In this document: piece by piece, positions 42,258-50,371 of the stretch
Layout: each line of letters opens with the position of its first letter
Position numbering within the stretch: the stretch's first letter is position 1
DNA from: Cytophagales bacterium
Lineage (GTDB): Bacteria > Bacteroidota > Bacteroidia > Cytophagales > Cyclobacteriaceae
Assembly (NCBI GenBank): GCA_025358885.1
Contig: JANYHW010000030.1
Location: forward strand, 1-50,371
Direction of reading: 5' to 3'
Length of the DNA: 50,371 nt
Translations under genes and position numbers: made by a program
Notes under the pieces: model-generated
Told to the model about the DNA's origin: nothing
Databases searched by the model: none
Seen by the model: only the letters and a program-made list of their open reading frames with translations

Positions 42258-44417
42258 ATGTCAACAATCCTAAAAACTAACCGCAGAGACTTCATCAAGC
42301 TCGCGGCGACTGCCGGCGGTGGACTTATGCTTGGATTTCAGCTTACAAGTTCTGTGGCCTCAGCCATGGAAGAAGTAAGCGATGTACCGGTCGTTACCGG
42401 AACCATTGATTTCAATAATTACCTCTCCATTTCACCTGACGGTATTGTTACACTCATTTCACCCAATCCTGAGCTGGGACAAAATATTAAGACATCGTTT
42501 CCGATGATCGTAGCGGAAGAACTGGATGCCGATTGGTCTAAAGTCAGGGTCATACAGGCATTCCTGGACGCCAAGAAATACGAGCGCCAGCTGACAGGCG
42601 GGAGCGGGGCGATCCCACATTCATGGGAAAGACTTCGCAAAGCAGGTGCTACCGCCCGCTACATGATTGTCGAGGCGGCCGCCAAACGGTGGGGAGTACC
42701 CTCCAGTATGCTCAAGACAGACACCGGGATGGTGCTACACCCTGACGGGCGCAAATTGAGTTATGGTGAACTTGCGACGGAGGCTTCCTCAATTGCCATT
42801 CCTACCGAAGTAAAACTTAAGGACAAAAAGGATTTCAAGATTATCGGCACGGCAGTTCGCAATGTTGATAACATGGACATGATCACCGGAAAGCCCTTGT
42901 ATGGGATAGATTTTTACCGCGAGGGAATGGTTTTCGCCATGATCCAAAGGCCGTCAGCCTTTGGAATGAAACTTAAATCAGTTGATTCCACCGCTGCGAA
43001 GGCAATGCCCGGCATCATCGATGTGGTGACCTTTAAGAACAATGTGGCCGTAGTTGGCAAATCTACCTGGCAGGTGAGTAAAGCCAGAAAATTATTGAAG
43101 ATCGAATATGAAGCTGAAGGTACCATCGAGAGTTCTACTGACCACGACCGTCTGTTCAAGGAGTTGATGGAAAGCAAGGAGGCCGTTGTGCGAAGAAAGG
43201 ATGGCGATGTGGAAACAGCCTTCAAAGGTGCTGCAAAAGTCATAACGCGGGAATATCAATGCCCCTTCCTGTCACACAGCCCGATGGAGCCAATGAATTT
43301 CTTTGCCCATGTTCGTACAGATGGGGTCGAGTTGGTGGGGCCAACACAGACGCCGGAAGCCGCAAGGACTGAGGTGGCAAAACTTTTAGGCGTTCCCAAT
43401 GACAAGGTCACCGTAGAAATAACACGCCTCGGTGGTGGCTTTGGGCGTCGACTGAAGACCGATTATGTAATGGAGGCAGCTGAACTTTCCAGCATCATCA
43501 AGCAGCCAGTCAAAGTCATTTGGACTCGCGAAGATGATATGACCGGAGGCAGTTACCGTCCGGCAGTTCGATATCGCTTTGAGGCCGCCCTGGATGCCAG
43601 TGGAAACCTGGTTGGATATAAATTGCGCGGGGTCGGAATCAATGTTGGCAACAGCACGCGGGAGGATAATTTTCCTTCAGGAGCTGTGGACAATCTTCAA
43701 ATCGATTCGGTAGAGTACAAATCGCCTATCACCACCGGAGCCTGGCGCGCACCCATTACCAACTTCCTGGCATTTGCCGAACAGGCATTTCTGGATGAAG
43801 TGTCAATTGCGGCCGGGAAGGATCAGGTTAAGTTCCGACTTGAACTCCTTGAAAGGGCGAAGAAGACCCCGGCTGGCGCAATCAAATATGATATCGATCG
43901 GATGAAAGGCGTTATTGAACTTGCTGCGAACAAAGCTGGGTGGGGAACCAAAAAAGATGTTTCTCAAGGATTTAGCGTGTACTTCTCACACCGCACCTAC
44001 GTAGCGCAGGTAGCAGAGATAGAGATGAAGAATGGCAGGCCAATACTTAAGAAAATTTATGCGGCGGCAGATTGTGGCGTCGTGGTGAACAAGTCAGGGG
44101 CTTTACAACAGGTTAAAGGCGGCGTGGTGGATGGGGTAGGTCATGCCTTGTTTGGCAACGTGACGTTCAAAGATGGTGCTGCAGAACAAAAGAACTTCAA
44201 TTCCTACAGGCTTATCCGGATCAAAGAAGTACCCGACGTAGAGGTTCATTTCGTTGACAATGGAATTGATCCCACCGGGCTCGGAGAGCCTGCACTGCCG
44301 CCTACGGGAGGAGCTGTTGCCAATGCCATATTCAAGGCCACCGGAAAGCGGTTGTATAACCAACCATTCACCAAGCAGGAGGAAATGAAGGGTGTTAATT
44401 TGGGAGAGCGGATGTAA
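42258..44417 (+). CDS. Molybdopterin-binding subunit of an exported hydroxylase (IorB type)
   Basis: A 719-residue catalytic subunit. The N-terminus is a twin-arginine signal (Asn-Arg-Arg-Asp-Phe-Ile-Lys at 8-14, then Leu-Ala-Ala-Thr-Ala-Gly-Gly-Gly-Leu). Molybdopterin-binding features include Gly-Gly-Gly-Phe-Gly-Arg-Arg near 392-398 and the active-site Glu677 in Gly-Leu-Gly-Glu-Pro-Ala-Leu-Pro-Pro. The size and layout match isoquinoline 1-oxidoreductase beta-type periplasmic aldehyde or N-heterocycle hydroxylases. No FAD subunit is adjacent, so electrons likely go to a cytochrome. The true substrate cannot be told from sequence. Confidence 0.93.
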   Translation: MSTILKTNRRDFIKLAATAGGGLMLGFQLTSSVASAMEEVSDVPVVTGTIDFNNYLSISPDGIVTLISPNPELGQNIKTSFPMIVAEELDADWSKVRVIQAFLDAKKYERQLTGGSGAIPHSWERLRKAGATARYMIVEAAAKRWGVPSSMLKTDTGMVLHPDGRKLSYGELATEASSIAIPTEVKLKDKKDFKIIGTAVRNVDNMDMITGKPLYGIDFYREGMVFAMIQRPSAFGMKLKSVDSTAAKAMPGIIDVVTFKNNVAVVGKSTWQVSKARKLLKIEYEAEGTIESSTDHDRLFKELMESKEAVVRRKDGDVETAFKGAAKVITREYQCPFLSHSPMEPMNFFAHVRTDGVELVGPTQTPEAARTEVAKLLGVPNDKVTVEITRLGGGFGRRLKTDYVMEAAELSSIIKQPVKVIWTREDDMTGGSYRPAVRYRFEAALDASGNLVGYKLRGVGINVGNSTREDNFPSGAVDNLQIDSVEYKSPITTGAWRAPITNFLAFAEQAFLDEVSIAAGKDQVKFRLELLERAKKTPAGAIKYDIDRMKGVIELAANKAGWGTKKDVSQGFSVYFSHRTYVAQVAEIEMKNGRPILKKIYAAADCGVVVNKSGALQQVKGGVVDGVGHALFGNVTFKDGAAEQKNFNSYRLIRIKEVPDVEVHFVDNGIDPTGLGEPALPPTGGAVANAIFKATGKRLYNQPFTKQEEMKGVNLGERM

Positions 44418-44440
44418 CCGGGTAGTCTCATTGGGGGGTC

Positions 44441-45211
44441 TCAGGGCTTTGCCATCATTCTTTGTATGGCAGCGTTTGAAGCTTCAAAGAAACGATCCCT
44501 GAAGTCCTCCCTTATCCGTTGTTCAATGCCTTCGCCAGTCACAGGTACCGACAATGGACCAAGTCCAACCTTGATTCGGGAGTTTTCAATCTTCTCTGAG
44601 CTAATGGCTTCGAAACGTTCGTATCCAAGAATTTTACCCGTGTGAGCTTCCACCAGAACAACCCACCCGTCAAAATAGCCAGAGTCAAACTTCTTGTCAT
44701 CTACCATCCGCGGGGCTTCGTAGGTAAGAGGAATGTACACGGCGAGAAATTTGAAGTTCAGGATATTTTGCGCTGACGTTGTGACTTCTTCAACATCCCA
44801 TTTAGCCGGAGATGTCGATTTTCCATAATTATCATGAATGACCTGCATCACTTTCGAAAGTGGGGGGCCAGGCCCATAAAGCGTTGTATCTTTTACAAAG
44901 CCGGACTCAGCGTATTGATTCATCTCCGCAAGGGTGGAATAGAGGTAGCTTACGTTTGTGGAATCCATGGGTGGACACTTCCGGGATGCCGATGCATCAG
45001 TAAGCATGGGCAGTTTTGACCTTACCCCTTGCATTCGATGCACTACCCGGGCCACGAGGGCCGCAGCGGAGTCTTGCTCACTTTGAATCCGATTCTTTTG
45101 ATCTTTCGCCCATTGGTCTTTCTCCTCCTGGGGTGTCAGGGCAATGTACACGATAAGGGCACCAATCAATATGGCAAAGACGATAAGACAGCCTAACGCG
45201 AATTTTTTCAT
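44441..45211 (-). CDS. Membrane-anchored protein, function unknown
   Basis: About 256 residues from ATG 45211; an in-frame ATG at 45274 would add 21 hydrophobic residues and make a second membrane segment, so the shorter start is preferred. A single hydrophobic helix (about residues 4-24) is followed by a charged segment (about 28-50) and a soluble domain with no motif I recognise. A strand with Gly-Trp-Val-Val-Leu-Val-Glu-Ala-His-Thr-Gly-Lys-Ile-Leu-Gly-Tyr near 195 looks like an ordinary beta hairpin. It is convergent with the IorB gene and divergent from the next gene. Confidence 0.7.
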   Translation of the reverse strand: MKKFALGCLIVFAILIGALIVYIALTPQEEKDQWAKDQKNRIQSEQDSAAALVARVVHRMQGVRSKLPMLTDASASRKCPPMDSTNVSYLYSTLAEMNQYAESGFVKDTTLYGPGPPLSKVMQVIHDNYGKSTSPAKWDVEEVTTSAQNILNFKFLAVYIPLTYEAPRMVDDKKFDSGYFDGWVVLVEAHTGKILGYERFEAISSEKIENSRIKVGLGPLSVPVTGEGIEQRIREDFRDRFFEASNAAIQRMMAKP

Positions 45212-45301
45212 TTGAAAAATTATCAAAACTTGTGCTAACAGCAAAATTCCGTGGAAAGGTAAGGATGCAACCATTCACCAGAAATTCGCATCTTGTTAAT
45301 A

Positions 45302-46336
45302 ATGAGCGCTTATCATAAGGTCTTTCGGATTATTATCTTAATTCTCTTCCCTGGCTTCTGGACCTATTTTACCCCCGTCCATGCGGCAGAACAGGATTTG
45401 CGCCTGACCGGAAAAGTAATCGACAGTAACACAAGGGAACCAGTGCCTTACGTTAACATTGGTTTGTTCGAGAAGAACCTTGGCACACTTTCCGACCTCG
45501 ACGGCAGTTATGAATTGACAATTCCTTCATCGCTCAGCCAGGATACCGTCTATTTTTCCTCCATCGGGTACAAAAGGCAAAAGTTGCTTGCCAGTGATAT
45601 CTATTCGGCAACAGGTACCAAAGAAATACTCCTGATACCAGAACGAATCCTGCTTAACGATGTAATAGTAACAGGAAAGAAATATAAGAAACAACGGCTG
45701 GGATGGATGGGAGGCAAGGATGGTGTGCTGCCATTGGATACCATGCAGGGTGGAGGCGCCATCGCCTTGCTGCTGGAATCGCCCAAACACACGTCTTACT
45801 TGGATAAACTCCAGGTGCGACTTATGTACAATTCAAAAGACACCTTAAAGTTTCGTTTACATTTTTATGCTTACGATTCAGTGAGGGATGCACCCGGTGC
45901 AGAGTTGCTGCAAAAGGAAGTCATACTCACAGAGTACAAGCGATTTGGATGGCTGAGATTCGATTTGGCTGACAAAGACATCCGCATTTACGAAAAGAAA
46001 TTCCTGGTTGGCTTCGAATGGATCGATGACCGCAAGACCCGGAAAGAGATGATTGCCGGGTTGCACGACTGGGATCGTTGGAAGAAAGAGCAGTCCCAGG
46101 CTGGCAACAAAAAAGTGGAAGTTGTCAAATCTGCTAAAGGCACCCAATACAAATACCATGGCAATATGATGGACTGGCCAGGGTTTAAATCATTGCCACC
46201 CTTTACCGGCCTTATGGTGGAAACCGGTAAGACCAAAGACACTAAGAACCTGCGAACTTTCGAAAGGAAGACAAGCTTTGGAAAGTGGAGCGAGATTCCA
46301 TCTACTTTGAATGCGGTTGTGACTATTTCCTATTAA
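45302..46336 (+). CDS. Exported protein with CarboxypepD_reg-like domain
   Basis: About 344 residues from ATG 45302. A signal peptide covers about residues 1-28 (hydrophobic 9-21, ending His-Ala-Ala). Residues 34-115 form a carboxypeptidase-regulatory-like beta sandwich (Gly-Lys-Val-Ile-Asp-Ser ... Pro-Val-Pro-Tyr-Val-Asn-Ile-Gly-Leu ... Thr-Leu-Ser-Asp-Leu-Asp-Gly-Ser-Tyr), common in Bacteroidota envelope proteins. The C-terminal half (about 120-344) is a beta-rich region with no recognised motif and no TonB plug or barrel. The role is unknown. Confidence 0.8.
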   Translation: MSAYHKVFRIIILILFPGFWTYFTPVHAAEQDLRLTGKVIDSNTREPVPYVNIGLFEKNLGTLSDLDGSYELTIPSSLSQDTVYFSSIGYKRQKLLASDIYSATGTKEILLIPERILLNDVIVTGKKYKKQRLGWMGGKDGVLPLDTMQGGGAIALLLESPKHTSYLDKLQVRLMYNSKDTLKFRLHFYAYDSVRDAPGAELLQKEVILTEYKRFGWLRFDLADKDIRIYEKKFLVGFEWIDDRKTRKEMIAGLHDWDRWKKEQSQAGNKKVEVVKSAKGTQYKYHGNMMDWPGFKSLPPFTGLMVETGKTKDTKNLRTFERKTSFGKWSEIPSTLNAVVTISY

Positions 46337-46412
46337 TTCCAGGTATGCTGAACGAGCGGCCCGCGAATGACACCCCGACGCGCTCAAGTCCATGCCAATC
46401 ATCTGAGAAGTT

Positions 46413-48050
46413 TTAGACCTTCCTCTCTACTTCTCTAAGGTTCTCCAATTTCTTATTCCTCAGGAAACCCGTGATGTCTTCGAAGTGTTCCTTGACTCGC
46501 TTGTTTCCAAATTCAAAGACTTTAGTAGCCAGACCATCCAGAAAGTCGCGGTCGTGAGAAACGAGGATCATCGTCCCATCAAAGGCAATCAGGGCGTCCT
46601 TGAGGATATCTTTTGTCTTGATATCCAAATGATTAGTAGGCTCATCCAATATTAACAGATTAACAGGCTGAAGGAGGAGTTTGATCATGGCCAGCCTGGT
46701 CTTCTCACCACCGGAAAGCATCTTTACCTTCTTGTCGATGGCATCCCCGCTGAACATGAATGCTCCAAGTATGTCCTTGATCTTGGTCCGGATATCACCT
46801 ACAGCAACCTGGTCGATCGTTTGAAAGACGGTGAGTCCCTCGTCCAGGAGAGATGCCTGATTCTGGGCGAAGTAGCCAATGAGGGAGCCGTGGCCGAGCT
46901 GCAATTTTCCGTCAAAGTCAATCTCACCTATGATGGCCTTCACCAGGGTAGATTTTCCTTCGCCGTTCTTACCCACAAACGCGATGCGTTCACCCCTGGA
47001 AATGGTCAGAGAGACGTCACGAAAGACGGTATGATCTCCATATTTCTTTGATAGTCCATCGATGATTACCGGGTAGTTACCTGATCGGGGAGCAGGAGGG
47101 AACTTCAAATTCAACGCCGATGAATCTACCTCATCCACTTCAATGATCTCGATTTTCTCCAAGGTCTTCACTCTCGACTGGACCTGCAGGGTCTTCGAGT
47201 AAGTCCCCTTAAAACGATCGATAAATTCCTGTATATCAGCAATTTGTTTTGCCTGATCATCGAATTGCTTCTGTTGTTGCACGCGTCGTTCCTTGCGAAG
47301 CTGAAGGTAGTGGGTGTATTTGGCCTTGTAGTCATAAATACGACCCATAGTCACTTCAATGGTCCTGTTGGTGATGTTGTCTACGAAGGTTTTGTCGTGA
47401 GAAATTACGATAACCGCCTTGGCATTGTTCACGAGAAAATCCTCCAGCCATTGAATCGAGTCAATGTCCATGTGGTTGGTGGGCTCATCAAGTAATACAA
47501 GATCAGGTTTCTGAAGAAGAATTTTAGCCAATTCTATCCTCATGCGCCAACCCCCGCTGAATTCACTGGTTGGGCGGGTGAAGTCCGTCCTAAGAAAGCC
47601 CAATCCCATGAGTGTCTTTTCCACTTCAGCGTCAAAGTTGATTTCTTCCAGGTGGTAGTATTTTTCGCTTAGCTCCGACACCTGCTCAATGATCCTTGAG
47701 TATTCCTCAGACTCGTAGTCGGTACGAGTTTCCAATTGATGGTTCAGGGCATCCATTTCTTTCTTCATGTCCAATATCTTGGCGAAGGCCTTGGAGGCCT
47801 CTTCGAAAACGGTGCACTTGTCTTCGGTGAGGAGATGTTGAGGTAAATAAGCAATGATGGCATCCTTTGGCGCCGACACTTTGCCGCGGGTAGGCTTGTT
47901 GACGCCAGCAATGATTTTCAGCAGGGTGGATTTTCCTGCGCCGTTCTTGCCCATGAGGGCGATCCTGTCGTTTTCATTGATGTTGAAAGAGATGTTACTA
48001 AAAAGGGCCGAGCCATTAAACTCAACGCTCACCGCGTCCACTGAAATCAT
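46413..48050 (-). CDS. ABC-F family ATP-binding protein
   Basis: A 545-residue cytoplasmic protein with two ABC domains and no membrane part. Domain 1 has Walker A Gly-Lys-Asn-Gly-Ala-Gly-Lys-Ser-Thr near 34, signature Phe-Ser-Gly-Gly-Trp, and Asp-Glu-Pro-Thr-Asn-His. A charged linker (about 240-290) follows, and domain 2 has Gly-Lys-Asn-Gly-Glu-Gly-Lys-Ser-Thr near 356, Leu-Ser-Gly-Gly-Glu-Lys-Thr-Arg, and a second Asp-Glu-Pro-Thr-Asn-His. ABC-F proteins bind ribosomes and help translation or resist ribosome-targeting antibiotics; this one most resembles housekeeping types (Uup/YdiF-like). It has its own promoter-like box upstream. Confidence 0.95.
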   Translation of the reverse strand: MISVDAVSVEFNGSALFSNISFNINENDRIALMGKNGAGKSTLLKIIAGVNKPTRGKVSAPKDAIIAYLPQHLLTEDKCTVFEEASKAFAKILDMKKEMDALNHQLETRTDYESEEYSRIIEQVSELSEKYYHLEEINFDAEVEKTLMGLGFLRTDFTRPTSEFSGGWRMRIELAKILLQKPDLVLLDEPTNHMDIDSIQWLEDFLVNNAKAVIVISHDKTFVDNITNRTIEVTMGRIYDYKAKYTHYLQLRKERRVQQQKQFDDQAKQIADIQEFIDRFKGTYSKTLQVQSRVKTLEKIEIIEVDEVDSSALNLKFPPAPRSGNYPVIIDGLSKKYGDHTVFRDVSLTISRGERIAFVGKNGEGKSTLVKAIIGEIDFDGKLQLGHGSLIGYFAQNQASLLDEGLTVFQTIDQVAVGDIRTKIKDILGAFMFSGDAIDKKVKMLSGGEKTRLAMIKLLLQPVNLLILDEPTNHLDIKTKDILKDALIAFDGTMILVSHDRDFLDGLATKVFEFGNKRVKEHFEDITGFLRNKKLENLREVERKV

Positions 48051-48075
48051 GATTCTTCAAATTCAAATAAGGGCG

Positions 48076-48083
48076 CAAAGATA
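48076..48083 (-). promoter_or_regulatory. Promoter -7 box of the ABC-F gene
   Basis: On the minus strand TATCTTTG (48083-48076, followed by C) matches the TAnnTTTG consensus perfectly and is identical to the box upstream of the csp gene. Transcription would start near 48069, about 19 bases before the start codon at 48050. No good -33 element is visible at the usual spacing. Confidence 0.48.
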
Positions 48084-48116
48084 TATTTTTTTAGGAACTG
48101 GGCATGGGTTCCAATC

Positions 48117-49487
48117 TCATGAGAGATTTGTGATAAAAATTGCAAGTACGGTGGCAGGGGCCACGAAGCGGACCAAAAATCGCCAGACCAAAAACACCAT
48201 ATCATTCCCAATTCTTAACTCATCACGGCTGGATGTCTTGGACAGGAGCCAGCCACCAATGACCGCTATGAGAATTCCTCCGATAGGCATCAGGATGTTG
48301 GAGCCAAAATAATCAATGAGTCCGAAGACGGTCTTGCCGCGCAGCGGTCGGATCACATCAAGGGGTGTAAAGCCAGACCAGATATTAAAAGAAAAGACCG
48401 TTCCTAACCCTACCAGCCAAAGCAAAATACCCGCAAGGATGGTGATCATCTTACGGCCAAGTTTTGACACTTCCTCAAAGTGAGAAATGATGGACTCAAG
48501 GAGAGAAATGGAAGAAGTCAGCGCCGCGAAAACAAGCAACAGAAAAAACAAAGCACCAATGATACTACCTGCCGGCATTTGTCCGAAGGCAATGGGCAAG
48601 GTCATGAATATTAGACCAGGGCCTTCAGCAGGGGATAATCCATATTGGAATACAATGGGAAAGATTGCCAGGCCCGCGAGAATAGAGGCAAGGCCATCAG
48701 AAAAGGAGATGATTGCTGCCGATCGGAGTATTGACGATGTCCTCGGCATATAGGCGCCATAGGTCAACATTACACCAACGCCAATGCCGAGGGAAAAGAA
48801 AGCTTGTCCGAAGGCGGCGAGGATTACCTTGGGTGTGATTTTTGAGAAATCAGGGTAGAATAGGAATTCAATTGACTTGATAAACTGCCCTGTAAACATG
48901 GCATAAATCACCAGCGCAAATAGAATCACGAATAGTGCAGGGGTCATCCAACCCAGCGACTTTTCAAGGCCGGCCTGAACTCCCTTGGCAACGATCCACA
49001 CGTTCGCGAGAATAAATATTCCCTGGGTGAGCATCATCCGTCCCGGATTGCTCAATATGTTGTTGTAATAGGTGACGGCTGAAACGGAATCGAGGTGATT
49101 CAGATTGCCCAGCAAGGAAGTTACTGTGTAATCGAGTGTCCAGCCGGCTATCACACAATAGAAACTCAGGATGAGAAATACGCCCGTCATCGCAATCCAT
49201 CCGAAGTACTGCCAATGCTTGCTGATGCCTTCTTTCTCAGACAATACAAGCATCGTCCCCACGGTGCTCTTGCCACCTCTCCGGCCAATCATGAGTTCGG
49301 CACCCAGGATGGGAATGCCCATTACAATCAATGAGATTACGTAAATGATGACAAAAGCTCCGCCGCCATTCTCACCCGCCAGGTAGGTAAACCGCCAGAT
49401 GTTCGACAACCCGACCGTACTGCCTATTGATGCCAGTAAGAACAGGTAGTTCGACGACCAGATTTTAGATTGACCTTTCTCCTCCAT
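48117..49487 (-). CDS. Neurotransmitter:sodium symporter family transporter
   Basis: About 456 residues from ATG 49487; an in-frame TTG at 49493 is less likely. The first helix carries the family signature Gly-Ser-Thr-Val-Gly-Leu-Ser-Asn-Ile-Trp-Arg-Phe and the following Asn-Gly-Gly-Gly-Ala-Phe, matching LeuT-type Na+ and substrate sites in the broken helix 1. About 11-12 hydrophobic helices are present. Bacterial members usually import amino acids with sodium. It is followed by the separately promoted ABC-F gene. Confidence 0.93.
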   Translation of the reverse strand: MEEKGQSKIWSSNYLFLLASIGSTVGLSNIWRFTYLAGENGGGAFVIIYVISLIVMGIPILGAELMIGRRGGKSTVGTMLVLSEKEGISKHWQYFGWIAMTGVFLILSFYCVIAGWTLDYTVTSLLGNLNHLDSVSAVTYYNNILSNPGRMMLTQGIFILANVWIVAKGVQAGLEKSLGWMTPALFVILFALVIYAMFTGQFIKSIEFLFYPDFSKITPKVILAAFGQAFFSLGIGVGVMLTYGAYMPRTSSILRSAAIISFSDGLASILAGLAIFPIVFQYGLSPAEGPGLIFMTLPIAFGQMPAGSIIGALFFLLLVFAALTSSISLLESIISHFEEVSKLGRKMITILAGILLWLVGLGTVFSFNIWSGFTPLDVIRPLRGKTVFGLIDYFGSNILMPIGGILIAVIGGWLLSKTSSRDELRIGNDMVFLVWRFLVRFVAPATVLAIFITNLS

Positions 49488-49517
49488 GAACAAAACGACT
49501 TAAAACACTCCTAGCAA

Positions 49518-50371
49518 TCAGCCATTCAAATTATATTTCATAATCCTCCCATGGGGCCCTTCTTTGACCCGCTCTAGATCAAATACATCTCCTGACAGGC
49601 CTGCCTTGTTACCAAGCACGGAAGAGACGGAAGAATAATCTTCTTTATCCAAAGCCAAATCGAAAACTTTCAAATTCTCATCAAGATGGCTCGTGCCATT
49701 TGCTCCTACAATAATTCCTGCAACCTGCTTGCGATCCAGAATATACCGTGTGGCCACATTGGCAATACAAGAATGGTGCTTGTCAGCAATTTTTTTTAAA
49801 GTCTGCAGGAGAGTCTGAAAGAGATTCCATCCACCAAATTCTTCAATCATCAGCTTGTATTTCACCAATGATCGGTTGTTAAATGGTGGGGTAGGCTCAG
49901 GGATTCCCAGCCAGCGGTCACTTAAGAAACCACCGGCAACTGTACCATAGCACAGCAGGTGGATTCCATGCCTTAAGCAAAGTTCGATCAATGACTTCTC
50001 AGGGCGATCATCCAGTAAGGAATACTGAACTTGCACTGTGGCAAGGGGTATGCCCGCTTCGACCAATTGCCTTGTTGCCGAGGTATTGAAGTTGGTTCCG
50101 GAAATCAGGTTGATCTTGCCCGCTTGCTGCAGTTCTTTTAGCCAGTGTGCCGTTTCCACCCAGCCCGGAATATCATATGACCACCAACTGAACTGCACCA
50201 TGTCAAGCCGTTCCTGATTCAAACGAACTAAAGATCTGTCGATAATTCTCTCGACATACGATTTATTGATCGCGGCTAACTGGTCGTAGTCGGGAACAAA
50301 CTTGGTGAGCACCTTGATATCATCAATCCTTCTTATGCGGTGTTTTCTTTCTTTGAGGAACTTCCCGATAA
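49518..50371 (-). CDS. Aldo/keto reductase (5' end beyond window)
   Basis: About 283 residues of a (beta/alpha)8 aldo/keto reductase are present; the reading frame stays open through the right edge, so the N-terminal strand and catalytic Asp/Tyr are outside. What is seen fits the family: a Lys-Val-Leu-Thr-Lys-Phe strand, Arg-Leu-(x)-(x)-(x)-Arg-Leu-Asp-Met-Val-Gln, Ile-Ser-Gly-Thr-Asn-Phe (family usually Gly-Val-Ser-Asn), and Val-Gln-Val-Gln-Tyr-Ser-Leu-Leu-Asp. The C-terminal Ile-Ile-Val-Gly-Ala-Asn matches the NADP-binding end. Substrate unknown. Confidence 0.9.
   Translation of the reverse strand, partial: IGKFLKERKHRIRRIDDIKVLTKFVPDYDQLAAINKSYVERIIDRSLVRLNQERLDMVQFSWWSYDIPGWVETAHWLKELQQAGKINLISGTNFNTSATRQLVEAGIPLATVQVQYSLLDDRPEKSLIELCLRHGIHLLCYGTVAGGFLSDRWLGIPEPTPPFNNRSLVKYKLMIEEFGGWNLFQTLLQTLKKIADKHHSCIANVATRYILDRKQVAGIIVGANGTSHLDENLKVFDLALDKEDYSSVSSVLGNKAGLSGDVFDLERVKEGPHGRIMKYNLNG

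Noticed and set aside
1-50371. CRISPR arrays, insertion sequences, prophage, tRNA or rRNA genes
   Set aside because: No direct-repeat arrays, transposase, integrase or tRNA cloverleaf were seen by eye; intergenic gaps are short and largely accounted for.

Overview
The window reads as the chromosome of a free-living, probably aerobic member of the Bacteroidota, most likely Cytophagales-like. The reasons are: promoter-like boxes of the Bacteroidota form TAnnTTTG(C) (4708, 21822, 26685, and on the minus strand 31695 and 48083); a short 287-residue RpoD of the Bacteroidota type; a 332-residue NuoG that lacks the molybdopterin domain; AT-rich leaders in place of strong Shine-Dalgarno sites; and abundant SusD-era style lipoproteins, beta-barrels and CarboxypepD_reg-like proteins. 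The species assignment is inference. I see no rRNA, tRNA, CRISPR array, insertion sequence or phage gene.

Layout. 1-6944 is cell-envelope territory: a small membrane protein and a secreted protein leaving the left edge on the minus strand; a perfect 23-bp palindromic operator candidate (620-642); a plus-strand set of three outer-membrane barrel proteins and a glycerophosphodiesterase-like lipoprotein (888-4523); a cold-shock gene with a long leader and a strong terminator; a LamG-type lipoprotein; and a mannose-6-phosphate-isomerase-like cupin. 7210-20031 is a complete 14-gene nuoA-N operon for respiratory complex I, tightly packed and often overlapping, followed by a CBS-pair protein. 20567-27213 holds regulators: an exported Gfo/Idh/MocA oxidoreductase, the primary sigma factor rpoD, a universal stress protein, a PAS histidine kinase followed by a receiver-CRP fusion regulator, a polyphosphate-glucokinase-like ROK kinase, and a second cold-shock-domain protein with a charged N-terminal tail.

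27352-36001 is a nucleoside-catabolism island. Udp and DeoD would split nucleosides; Ade deaminates adenine; DeoC (of the long animal-type form) would cleave deoxyribose-5-phosphate to acetaldehyde and glyceraldehyde-3-phosphate; the adjacent two-domain aldehyde dehydrogenase (ALDH16 type) could oxidise the acetaldehyde; and a PfkB-type kinase plus a NagB-type isomerase/deaminase sit downstream of ade in one apparent operon. Phosphopentomutase is not in the window. 36048-44417 is a periplasmic oxidation region: a GMC flavoprotein with its Tat-exported small subunit and a Gfo/Idh/MocA enzyme (minus strand), an unrecognised 675-residue anchored protein ending in YwqK/MORN-like repeats, and an IorA/IorB-type molybdenum hydroxylase pair. 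44441-50371 carries two envelope proteins of unknown role, an ABC-F ATPase, a neurotransmitter:sodium-symporter-family transporter and an aldo/keto reductase cut by the right edge.

The most attention-worthy items are the deoC-ALDH16 pair (both genes have close animal-type forms, and the second ALDH domain lacks the catalytic cysteine), the deoD-ade-pfkB-nagB operon, the phased TGTACA operator, the receiver-CRP regulator beside its kinase, and the YwqK-tailed anchored protein. I do not see clear proof of an entirely new defence or mobile system.
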